A stretch of DNA of 64,000 bases from Elusimicrobiota bacterium. GTDB lineage: Bacteria; Elusimicrobiota; Elusimicrobia; UBA1565. Location of the stretch: contig JACPXC010000030.1 of assembly GCA_016196755.1 (NCBI GenBank), forward strand, positions 1 through 64,000. Reading direction: 5' to 3'. Within the stretch, counting starts at the first letter, position 1; the number at the start of each line of letters is the position of its first letter. Below, piece by piece: positions 54,056-61,613 of the stretch. The translations under genes were made by a program, and so were the position numbers. A model generated the notes under the pieces. The model was not told the origin of the DNA and did not search any database. It worked only from the letters and a program-made list of their open reading frames with translations.

Positions 54056-55372
54056 ATGAAAGAATCTCAGGTCCTTGAGCGCCCGCTCCGCCGCGCCCGC
54101 CAAAGGGCGCGGCTCGCGCTTTTGCTCGCCTCGGCTCTGGCGGCCCCCGCCGAGGCCGGCGTCGTCGCGGTTTTAGAGGCCTCCGGCGACCGAACGGCCC
54201 CGGGCCGCCTCGAGCGTCTGCTTGAGACCTCGGCGGGAGAGGACTTCGACCCCGCCCGCTGGGACGACGACCTGGCCCGGCTCCGGCGCACCGAGCTCTT
54301 CTACGAGGTGCAAGGCGCGACGACGGCGGTTCCGGGCGGCGTCGCCGCGCGCGTCGCGGCCAAGAACAAGCACTCGACCTTGCCGGTCCTCAAGGTCAAG
54401 CAGGGAGGCGGCTCCTCGCTCTTGACGCTCGGGCTCTACGACGTAAACCTGGCTCGGCGCCTCCTCGAGGCCGGGGGCCAGTTCGAACGCTTCAACGGCC
54501 GCAACGGCTTCGCCTTCTGGTTCCGCCACCCCTACGGAGGCGGTCCCCGGGTGCGCCTGGGAGCCGACGTCGTCGCCCACACCATCGACCTGCCTCTCTT
54601 GGATGTCCATGGCCGGCCGGAGGCCCACTTCCTTAACGAGGAGAGCAGGGCGACCCTGCGCTCGAGCTTCGAGGCCGGACGCCGCATCCGCACGGACCTC
54701 AACGTCTCGGTCTACCGGAACGTCTTCAAGCAAGACGACTCGACCCCCCTGAAATCGGGCCGAAACGCCGCCTTCCGCGCCGCCCAGCCCCTGCGCTCCG
54801 GCCTGACGGCGTCGCTCCTCCCTAAAATCGCCTACGGCCGCCTCGAGCGCGCCCCGACTTTCTTGACCGGCTGGGAGGCCGCGGTGGGGGGAGAGCTCGC
54901 CGCGAAAGCCCTGGGCTCCGACTTCTCCTTCGCCCGCGGAGAGCTCGAGCTGACGGGGGGCCTTCTGCCGCACCCAGCCTGGAACATAGCGGCCCAGGCG
55001 CGCCTGGGTACCAAGACCGGCCGCGACTTCCAGCACAAGCACTACCTAGGCGGCCTCGACAGCGTGCGGGGCTTTCTCGACGGCCAGCTGCGCGGCGACC
55101 AGTTCTGGCATGTGAACCTCGAGGCGAGGCCGACGCTTCTTGAACGGCCGTCGGCGGTGCTCCAGGGGAACCTCTTCACGGACTGGGCCAAGACTTGGGA
55201 TGCCCGAGCCTTCGGCGCCGAGGGGTTCCACGACCCGGTGACCAGCGTGGGGGTCGGCGCCCGGCTGATCCTTCCTCGCGTCTATCGGGCCGTCTTACGG
55301 ACGGATTTCGCCTGGACCCTGCGCCCCATCCGGCGGTTCGGGTTCAGCCTGGGGCTGCAGCAGTTCTTCTAG
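54056..55372 (+). CDS. Omp85-family outer-membrane protein
   Basis: The ATG at 54056 gives a 438-residue protein with a basic, hydrophobic signal (RQRARLALLLASALAAPAEA). Residues about 40-105 form a short POTRA-like element (FDPARWDDDLARLRRTELFY); the rest is a beta-barrel with alternating hydrophobic strands, the L6 motif SVRGF (GGLDSVRGFLDGQLRGDQFW) and a terminal phenylalanine (LGLQQFF). Omp85 proteins fold or move proteins across the outer membrane. With one short POTRA it is smaller than BamA; a TamA/YaeT-like accessory role is likelier. Confidence 0.8.
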   Translation: MKESQVLERPLRRARQRARLALLLASALAAPAEAGVVAVLEASGDRTAPGRLERLLETSAGEDFDPARWDDDLARLRRTELFYEVQGATTAVPGGVAARVAAKNKHSTLPVLKVKQGGGSSLLTLGLYDVNLARRLLEAGGQFERFNGRNGFAFWFRHPYGGGPRVRLGADVVAHTIDLPLLDVHGRPEAHFLNEESRATLRSSFEAGRRIRTDLNVSVYRNVFKQDDSTPLKSGRNAAFRAAQPLRSGLTASLLPKIAYGRLERAPTFLTGWEAAVGGELAAKALGSDFSFARGELELTGGLLPHPAWNIAAQARLGTKTGRDFQHKHYLGGLDSVRGFLDGQLRGDQFWHVNLEARPTLLERPSAVLQGNLFTDWAKTWDARAFGAEGFHDPVTSVGVGARLILPRVYRAVLRTDFAWTLRPIRRFGFSLGLQQFF

Positions 55373-55415
55373 AGGGAGGGAAGCGGCGGCTATTCAACAC
55401 CCCCCGTTCGGATGC

Positions 55416-55421
55416 TAAAAT
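55416..55421 (+). promoter_or_regulatory. -10-like box before the receiver gene
   Basis: TAAAAT at 55416-55421 ends 6 bases before the ATG at 55428, again a spacing with no room for a leader or SD site. Confidence 0.4.
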
Positions 55422-55427
55422 CCTCCC

Positions 55428-55799
55428 ATGGCGCGGGTGATGATCATCGAGGACGACAACGGGTTGCTGAGCATGCTCGGCGACCTGCTCTCCAAGGACC
55501 ACGAAGTCTCGGCGTTCTTCGACCCTCGCTTAGCGAAGCTGGCCCTGGCCCAGGGCAAGCAGCTTCCCCAGGTCATCCTGCTCGACGTCATGCTTCCCGG
55601 CCTCGACGGGTATTCGTTCATGAGCGAGCTTCTGGCCGATGAGCGTACGAGCGGCATCCCGGTCATCATCATGACGGCCAAGGCCAACATGGCGGACGTC
55701 TTCCGAGGGATGCCCAACTTAGCCGGCTTCCTCGACAAGCCGTTCAGCGCCGCCGCGATGGCGCAACTCGTCGCCAAGGCCGCCTCCCAGGCCGGCTAG
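55428..55799 (+). CDS. Single-domain response regulator (receiver only)
   Basis: The 123-residue protein is a stand-alone receiver: acidic pair in IIEDDNG, phosphorylated Asp in ILLDVMLPGLDG (residue 53), Thr in IIMTAKA and Lys in LDKPFS. There is no output domain, so it must act by protein contact, for example on a kinase or motor. It converges on mltG with 10 bases between. Confidence 0.92.
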   Translation: MARVMIIEDDNGLLSMLGDLLSKDHEVSAFFDPRLAKLALAQGKQLPQVILLDVMLPGLDGYSFMSELLADERTSGIPVIIMTAKANMADVFRGMPNLAGFLDKPFSAAAMAQLVAKAASQAG

Positions 55800-55809
55800 C
55801 CTCCCAAAG

Positions 55810-56766
55810 CTACTTCGGTTTCTTGAGCGCCTTGTTGCGGGCGATGGCGGCGTTGTGCTCGACCAAGGTGCGCGAGAAGCTGTGGCGGCCGGTCTCGCCG
55901 TCGGCGACGAAGTAGAGGAAGTCGACCTTCGCTGGAGAGAGAGAGGCCTTGATGGCGTCGGCTCCCGGGCTGCAGATCGGACCGGGGGGGAGGCCGAAGA
56001 AGCGGTAGGTGTTGTAGGGCGAGTCGATCTCGAGGTGCTTGAAGCGCATCCCCTTCATCCACTCGCCGGTGTCCTTGCCGTAGGCGTACTGCACGGTCGG
56101 GTCGGCCTCGAGGCGCATGCGCTTGACGAGGCGGTTGCGGTAGACCGCGGCGATGGTCGGCATCTCGTCGACCGCGCGCGCCTCGCGCTGGACGATGGCG
56201 GCCAGGGTCACGATCTGGTGGAGCGTGTAGCGCGACTCGCCCGACTCCTTAAACAGCGGCCCCGAGCGCGCCTTGAACTCCTCGTGCATGGTGTGGGCCA
56301 CCGACTCCGCGGGCAGGCTCTTGGCGAAGAGGTAGGTGGTCGGGAACAGGAAGCCCTCGAGGTTGTTGGCCCTGACGTAGTCCATGAAGGCCTTCCCGTC
56401 GGTGATCCCGGCCGCCTCGAGCCGGTCGGCGATCTGCTTGGCCATGAAGCCTTCGGGGATGGGGACCCGGACCGACTCTATCTTGCCCTCGTAGAGCTTC
56501 CAGAGCGCGAAGGGCTCGCCCATGGGCTTCTTGAGCTCGTAGAGGCCGGGCTTGAGGCTGCGGTCCCACTTCGTGAGCTTGCCGACGAGCTTGAATACGA
56601 GGACGCTGCGGATGACGCCCTCTTTCTTGAGGAGGACCGCGGTCTCGCCGGCCGAGCGGCCCGCGGGGATCTCGACTTTCGCGGGCATGCCCGGGGGGAA
56701 GAGCCACCACAGAAGCAGGACGGCCACGGTGCCGAGCACGGCCAAGGCGGTCAGGGCGCGCTTCAC
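55810..56766 (-). CDS. mltG: Endolytic murein transglycosylase MltG
   Basis: MltG cuts nascent glycan strands and ends their polymerisation. The GTG at 56766, overlapping the thpR stop (GTGA), gives 318 residues with an N-terminal membrane helix (about 4-23), a LysM-like subdomain and the catalytic YceG domain: the catalytic glutamate is in LAAIVQREARAVDEMPTIAA, with LEADPTVQYAYG, SPYNTYRFFGLPPGPICSPG and FVADGETGRHSFSRT. It is the last gene of the long leftward unit that starts beyond 64000. Confidence 0.95.
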   Translation of the reverse strand: MKRALTALAVLGTVAVLLLWWLFPPGMPAKVEIPAGRSAGETAVLLKKEGVIRSVLVFKLVGKLTKWDRSLKPGLYELKKPMGEPFALWKLYEGKIESVRVPIPEGFMAKQIADRLEAAGITDGKAFMDYVRANNLEGFLFPTTYLFAKSLPAESVAHTMHEEFKARSGPLFKESGESRYTLHQIVTLAAIVQREARAVDEMPTIAAVYRNRLVKRMRLEADPTVQYAYGKDTGEWMKGMRFKHLEIDSPYNTYRFFGLPPGPICSPGADAIKASLSPAKVDFLYFVADGETGRHSFSRTLVEHNAAIARNKALKKPK

Positions 56767-57317
56767 GAGAGCTCCGTGTGGATGGGCCCGTTCGGGGTCA
56801 GGACGCTTGCGATGAGCCGTACCGGGCCGCAGGCGAAGGAGGCGCCGGCCCAGGCCTCGGGGGCGCGCCACCGCTCGGCGGCGGCGGCGAGCGCGGCTAG
56901 GCCGCGCTTCGAGCGCAGGCGGCCCAGCGTGGCGTGAGGGACAAACGGCCGGTCCTCCACCGGGAAGCCATGAGCGGCCAAACGGCGGATTATCGCGCGT
57001 CCGGCGGCCGTCAGGTCCCCGCCGCCCCGGCCCACGCCGGCCCACAACACCTTGGGCGCCTCCCAGGACGGGAAGGCGCCGAGGCCCTCCAGCGCGGCCT
57101 CGGCGGGGGGCGGCGCCTCGGCGGCCGCCTCGGCCGCGCAGGCGCGCAAGTCCGCCAGGCGGGAGGCGTCGGTCTCGCCGAGGAAGGCGGCCGTCACATG
57201 GAAGGGCGGGCCGTCCGCCCACTTGGCGTCGGCGCCCGAGGCGCGCAAGGCCCCCTGCGCGCGGAGCACGAGCTCCGCCGCGGGACCGGTCACCGTCCAG
57301 GCCAAGAACAGCCTCAG
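56763..57317 (-). CDS. thpR: RNA 2',3'-cyclic phosphodiesterase (2'-5' RNA ligase family)
   Basis: The 184-residue protein has both HxT motifs of the 2H phosphoesterase superfamily, FHVTAAFLG and FVPHATLGR, and the usual beginning RLFLAW. No ATG, GTG or TTG lies at the position where the family starts; CTG at 57317, overlapping the stop of the response regulator (CTGA), fits exactly, with TTG at 57305 as the alternative. The activity opens 2',3'-cyclic phosphates on RNA ends. Confidence 0.85.
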   Translation of the reverse strand: MRLFLAWTVTGPAAELVLRAQGALRASGADAKWADGPPFHVTAAFLGETDASRLADLRACAAEAAAEAPPPAEAALEGLGAFPSWEAPKVLWAGVGRGGGDLTAAGRAIIRRLAAHGFPVEDRPFVPHATLGRLRSKRGLAALAAAAERWRAPEAWAGASFACGPVRLIASVLTPNGPIHTELS

Positions 57318-57691
57318 GCCTTTGCCCGGCGCAGGACCGCGCGCAGGCGCGCCAGCAGGTCGTCGGCCTGGAAGGGCTTGACGATGAAGTCGTCGACCCC
57401 GAAGTGCAGGGCCTCGAGCTCGTCGTCGGCGGTCTGCTTGACCGTCAGCATGATGACCGGCAAGTCCTTCTTGGCCGGATCGCGCCGCAGGTTCTGGACG
57501 AAGGTCTGGCCGTCCATGCGCGGCATCATCCAATCGACCAGGACGACCTCGAAGTCGTCGCCGGCCAGGGCCTTGAGCCCGGCCTCCCCGTCGCCGGCCA
57601 CCGTGACCCGGCAGCCGGCGGTCTCGAGCACGTCCTTGATGATGATCCGATAGTCTTCCTCGTCGTCGACGACCAGCACCTTCGTCTGCAT
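57314..57691 (-). CDS. Response regulator, receiver-only
   Basis: Of two ATGs, the inner one (57691) is chosen because GGAGG lies 7 bases upstream; the outer ATG at 57715 overlaps the kinase stop. The 125-residue protein is one receiver domain: VVDDEEDYR, phosphorylated Asp in VLVDWMMPRMDG (residue 53), Thr in MLTVKQ and Lys in IVKPFQ. No output domain is present. It follows its probable kinase directly. Confidence 0.93.
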   Translation of the reverse strand: MQTKVLVVDDEEDYRIIIKDVLETAGCRVTVAGDGEAGLKALAGDDFEVVLVDWMMPRMDGQTFVQNLRRDPAKKDLPVIMLTVKQTADDELEALHFGVDDFIVKPFQADDLLARLRAVLRRAKA

Positions 57692-57711
57692 GCCGCCTCC
57701 AGAAAGCGTCG

Positions 57712-59088
57712 TCATGTCATCTTCACGCTGAATTGGAACTGCGTGCCCTTGCCGGGCTGAGACTTCACGCCCACCTTGCCGCCGTGCGCCTCGACGATCG
57801 ATTTGACGATCACCAGGCCCAGCCCGGTGCCGCGCGGGCCCGAGATGCGGGCTTCCGCGTTCTTGCCCTGCGCGAACTTCTCGAAGAGCTTCTTTAGGTC
57901 GTCGGGCTCCATCCCGCGGCCGTTGTCGACCACGGAGACCTCGAGGAAGCGCGCCCCGGCCTCGCGGTACTGCTCGCCGGAGATCCAGACCGAGCCGCCC
58001 TGGGGCGTGAACTTGATCGAGTTGGAGACCAGGTTGACCAACACCTGGCGCAGGCGCTCGGGGTCGCCGCTGACCGGCGAGAGGTTCGCGTCCAGGCGGG
58101 TCAGCAGGGTGACGCCCTGCTCCTTGGCCTTCGCCTCGAAGAACTGCACGACCTCGGAGGCCACCTCCTGGATCCTCATCGGGCGCAGGCTGCACTCCAT
58201 CTTGCCGCGCTCGATCTTGGCCACGTCGAGCAGGTCGTTGATGAACCCGGTCAGGCGCGTGACGTTGGCGCGGATGCGGTCGAAGTAGGTCTGGAACTGG
58301 ACCGGGTCGGTCGGACGCCCGCCGACCATCTTGCCCTGCATGAGGGCGAGGAAAGACTCGATGGCCCCCAGAGGCGAGCGCAGCTCGTGGGTGACCGCCG
58401 ACACGAAGTCCTTCTTCATCATGTCGAGCTCTTCGAGCCGCTGGGACATGCGGTTGAAGCCCTCGACCAAGGCCCCCACCTCGTCGTTGGACTTCCACTC
58501 CAGGCGCACGCCGAGCTTGCCCCGCCCGATCTCGCCGGCCACCTCGGAGAGCGCGGCCAGCGGCCGGGTCAGCTTGCGCGCGAACCAGTCCGAGAACAGC
58601 GCCGCCGCGATGAGGGCGATGCCGAACAGGCGGGCCAGGTCGCGCCCGATGCGCCCGATCTGCTTGTCGACCTCGTCATGGAAGTAGCCCTGGTCGATGC
58701 CGATGTCGAGCTGGACCTGGCGGTCCGGCGAGGTCGGGTCCTTGACCCGCAGGGTGTGCTCCATCACCGTCGACGGCGCGGCACCCGCGGAGGTCCCGAT
58801 GCGGTGGGTCCGCGCGCGTCCGGCGTCCATCCACGACACCTCGACGTAGGACAGCGCCGGGAACTGCTTCTGCAGGAACTTGACGTACGACAGGAGCAGC
58901 AGGTCGTCGCGCTGGACCAGGGCGTCCCGCGCGGCGCGGTCGACGGTGCTTGCGATGATGCGGGCGTCCTCCTCCGCCTGCTTCTCCAGCTGGACCCGCT
59001 CCAGGCGCACGAAGACCAGCCCCAGCGTGCCCAGGGCGGCCGCGAAGAGCAGGGTCACCGACAGCGTCAGCTTCGAGCGTATCGTCAC
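57712..59088 (-). CDS. Transmembrane sensor histidine kinase with HAMP domain
   Basis: The GTG at 59088, with GGAGGG upstream, gives a 458-residue protein. It has a first membrane helix (about 8-27), a periplasmic sensor region of about 120 residues, a second helix (FGIALIAAALFSDWFA), a HAMP segment (LTRPLAALSEVAGEIGRGKL), HisKA with His in SAVTHELRSPLGAIES, and HATPase boxes (NLVSNSIKFTPQGG, VVDNGRGMEPDD, GTGLGLVIVKSIV). It sits one base after the PorV-TPR gene and is followed by the receiver protein, so it may sense the envelope state set by that secretion module. Confidence 0.93.
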   Translation of the reverse strand: MTIRSKLTLSVTLLFAAALGTLGLVFVRLERVQLEKQAEEDARIIASTVDRAARDALVQRDDLLLLSYVKFLQKQFPALSYVEVSWMDAGRARTHRIGTSAGAAPSTVMEHTLRVKDPTSPDRQVQLDIGIDQGYFHDEVDKQIGRIGRDLARLFGIALIAAALFSDWFARKLTRPLAALSEVAGEIGRGKLGVRLEWKSNDEVGALVEGFNRMSQRLEELDMMKKDFVSAVTHELRSPLGAIESFLALMQGKMVGGRPTDPVQFQTYFDRIRANVTRLTGFINDLLDVAKIERGKMECSLRPMRIQEVASEVVQFFEAKAKEQGVTLLTRLDANLSPVSGDPERLRQVLVNLVSNSIKFTPQGGSVWISGEQYREAGARFLEVSVVDNGRGMEPDDLKKLFEKFAQGKNAEARISGPRGTGLGLVIVKSIVEAHGGKVGVKSQPGKGTQFQFSVKMT

Positions 59089-59089
59089 C

Positions 59090-61102
59090 TTATTGCTGCC
59101 CTCCCTGCAGGATCTCGGCCTGCACACGCCGCAGGGCGCGCTGGGCCGAGGCGTTCTTGGCGTCGATGCCGAGGATGCGCTGGAACATGTTCGCCGCCTC
59201 GCTGAGCCGCCCCTGGGCGTAGAGGTCCACTCCCGCCTCGTATAGGCGCTGGATCTCGACAGGGCTGCCCTTGCCGGTATCGGTCGGCTTGAGCGGCATG
59301 GTCTCGGGGCGCGGCTCCTCCTTCTCGCGCGCGCCGCGCTCGATGAGCGCTACCAGCGCGTCGACGTAGGCCTTGAGCCGCTTGCGCTCGTCGCCGTCGC
59401 GTTCGAACTTGAGCGCCGAGCGCAGGGCGCGCAGCGCGTCCTCGTACTTCTTGACGGCATAGAGCGCCGTGGCCTTGCGCTTGAAGGCCAGCACGCTCTG
59501 CGGGTCGAGCTCGAGGACCTCGTCGGCGAGCTTGAGGACCTTCGGGTAGTCCGACTCGCGCAGCGCGACCTCCATGAGCGCCATCCCGGCGCCCACGGCC
59601 TTCTCGCGGCCCAGGGTCGGGGCGGTCGCCACCGTGTCGGGCAGCTCGCGCGTGATCCCGGCCTTGCGCTCGGCGGTCTGCAGGAACCGCTCGAAGCGCT
59701 CGTCTCCGGGCTGGAGGCTCGCCGCATAGGAGAGCTTGCGCACCGCCTCCTTGTCGCGGCCGGCCAGGAAGTCCATGACGCCCTCGTAGAGCGCCGCCTG
59801 GGCCGCGTCGGTCCTAAAGCCCGTGATCTCCGGGAACACCTCGGCCGTCAGGGCCACGCGCTCCAGGCTGGCCTGGATGCGCAGGTCCTTGGGGTTGAGG
59901 CTCAGGGCCTGGTTGAGCTTCTCGCGCGCCTCGGCGAAGCGCCCCTCGCCGGTGTCGGCGCGGGCCTGGCGCAGGAACTCCTGCTGGGCGGTGCGCTTGT
60001 AGAGTGCTAGCTCCTCGGACTGGGCCCGGAACTCGGGGCTGCCGACGTCGGCGAGCTCCCGCATGTTCTCGAGGATGGCCTCGGCCAGCTGCGGCTCGGC
60101 ACCCCGCGGGCGGCCGAACCGGAAGCTCAGGCCCATGCGGTGCGTGCCGAAGGTGTCGGCGATGCCGCCGATCGGCAGGGTGAAGCCGTAGTCGAGCTGG
60201 AGCCGGTGGACCCGGTACGAGAGGCCGGCCGTGAGCTGCCGGAAGTCCCGGTCGCCCAGCCCCACCGAGGTGCGCACGCCGAAGGTGCCGTGCACGAGGG
60301 TCGGCAGCCACTTCTCGAACGCCAGCGTGCCCACCTTGTCGGTCTTGCCGTCGGGAGCCTTCAGGAAGTCGAGTTCCCCGGCGATCGAGGTCCAGGCCGT
60401 CTGCCAGGCCAGGCCCAGCTTGACGTTGCGGCCCAGCTTGTCGTCGTCGCCGGCGGCGAAGGCGATGTTGGGCTCCATCAGGTGCTGGACCATGAGGCCG
60501 GCCGAGAGCCGGGGCCGGATGCGGTACAGCAAGCCCAGGTCCAGGTCGATGTTGGTCTTCGAGGCGTCGACTAACACCGGGTCCGGCGAGCCGATGCGCG
60601 CGCCCGTGTTGTTGACGGCGTTGTCGGCCACGTCGGTGTTGCCGACCGAGCGGCGCAGCAGCTTCATCGAGGCCCCGGCGTAGAAGCCGTTGGGCAGTTG
60701 CTGGGCGAAGAGCCGCCGGCCGTAGGAGGCGTAGAGGCTGGTCTCGGAGTACAGCGAGTCCAGCGTGAAGTAGTTCCACGCCGCGCCCCAGGCTCCCTGG
60801 CGGCCGTGCTTGATCGGCCGCGCGTAGGCCACAAACGAGTTCTGCAGGGCCGAGTCGTCCGAGAGGCCCATGTGCAGGCGCGAGTAGGTCGTGCCCAGCA
60901 TCGGCCGGTCGATCGTGCCGAGGCCGGCCGGGTTGTAGTAGACCGAGTAGACGTCGTCGGCGATGGCCGTGAAGGCCCCGCCGAGGCCGGTCACCCGGGC
61001 CCCGACTCCGACGTCGTCGTACGCGGCGCGCGCCATCCGGGCATTGTGGCACTCGGCGGCGAGGAGGGTCAAGAGAAGCAGCGTCTTTTTAAAGTTTTTC
61101 AT
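59090..61102 (-). CDS. PorV/UPF0164-type outer-membrane barrel fused to TPR domain
   Basis: The 670-residue protein starts MKNFKKTLLLLTLLAAECHN, a signal peptide, and continues with the PorV-family opening GARVTGLGGAFTAIADDVYS followed by VYYNPAGLGTI. The barrel runs to about residue 345 and is closed by GTHRMGLSFRFG. The C-terminal half (about 355-670) is helical with TPR-like repeats (REKLNQALSLNPKDLRI, KVLKLADEVLELDPQSVLAF, EAANMFQRILGIDAKNASA). In type IX secretion PorV carries cargo with C-terminal signals; two proteins with such domains are encoded just upstream. Confidence 0.85.
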   Translation of the reverse strand: MKNFKKTLLLLTLLAAECHNARMARAAYDDVGVGARVTGLGGAFTAIADDVYSVYYNPAGLGTIDRPMLGTTYSRLHMGLSDDSALQNSFVAYARPIKHGRQGAWGAAWNYFTLDSLYSETSLYASYGRRLFAQQLPNGFYAGASMKLLRRSVGNTDVADNAVNNTGARIGSPDPVLVDASKTNIDLDLGLLYRIRPRLSAGLMVQHLMEPNIAFAAGDDDKLGRNVKLGLAWQTAWTSIAGELDFLKAPDGKTDKVGTLAFEKWLPTLVHGTFGVRTSVGLGDRDFRQLTAGLSYRVHRLQLDYGFTLPIGGIADTFGTHRMGLSFRFGRPRGAEPQLAEAILENMRELADVGSPEFRAQSEELALYKRTAQQEFLRQARADTGEGRFAEAREKLNQALSLNPKDLRIQASLERVALTAEVFPEITGFRTDAAQAALYEGVMDFLAGRDKEAVRKLSYAASLQPGDERFERFLQTAERKAGITRELPDTVATAPTLGREKAVGAGMALMEVALRESDYPKVLKLADEVLELDPQSVLAFKRKATALYAVKKYEDALRALRSALKFERDGDERKRLKAYVDALVALIERGAREKEEPRPETMPLKPTDTGKGSPVEIQRLYEAGVDLYAQGRLSEAANMFQRILGIDAKNASAQRALRRVQAEILQGGQQ

Positions 61103-61107
61103 GGCAT

Positions 61108-61590
61108 TCACCTCGCCACCACCACGGTCCCCGTGACCGCGGTCTCCTCGGCCTCGATGCGGTAGACGTAGACCCCGCTCGTGACCACGCCGCCGCCGGC
61201 CACGCGGCCGTCCCAGGTCAGCGCCTGGGGCTTGAACTGCCCGCCGAAGAGGATGTCGCACATGCCGAGCGCCCCGCCGAGGGGGCCGACGGTCGTGTGG
61301 ACCATGTCGGCCACGAAGTGGCCGCGCAGGTCGAAGATCTTGCCGCGCACCGCGAAGTCCTTCGGATTGTCGGCGCAGAGGATGGCGAGGTCGTTCTTCT
61401 GGTCGGCGTTAGGGGTGATGAAGCGGTTGATATAGCCGCGGAAGGTGAACTCGCCGCCGGCGGCATGGGCCCGGCCGGTCTCGAGCGACGAGCCCAGCAG
61501 GACGGCCAACGCCGCGGCCAAGAGCAGCAGCGCCCAGCGCGCCACGCTCTCGCTTGCGAATTTCTCGTGAATATCATTCATGTTTTTCAT
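61108..61590 (-). CDS. Small exported protein with FlgD/CHU_C-like C-terminal domain
   Basis: The ATG at 61590 has a strong site (AAGGAAGGAG) upstream. The 160-residue product has an N-terminal signal or anchor (WALLLLAAALAVLLGSS) and is otherwise a single C-terminal domain: FITPNADQKNDLAILCADNP, IFDLRGHFVADM, ALTWDGRVAGGGVVTSGVYV and a VVVAR end. The same domain closes the large FN3 protein next to it. Such domains act as sorting or surface attachment signals in gliding and type IX systems; here the domain alone is the protein. Confidence 0.8.
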   Translation of the reverse strand: MKNMNDIHEKFASESVARWALLLLAAALAVLLGSSLETGRAHAAGGEFTFRGYINRFITPNADQKNDLAILCADNPKDFAVRGKIFDLRGHFVADMVHTTVGPLGGALGMCDILFGGQFKPQALTWDGRVAGGGVVTSGVYVYRIEAEETAVTGTVVVAR

Positions 61591-61613
61591 AACGCTCCTT
61601 CCTTTATAGACGC

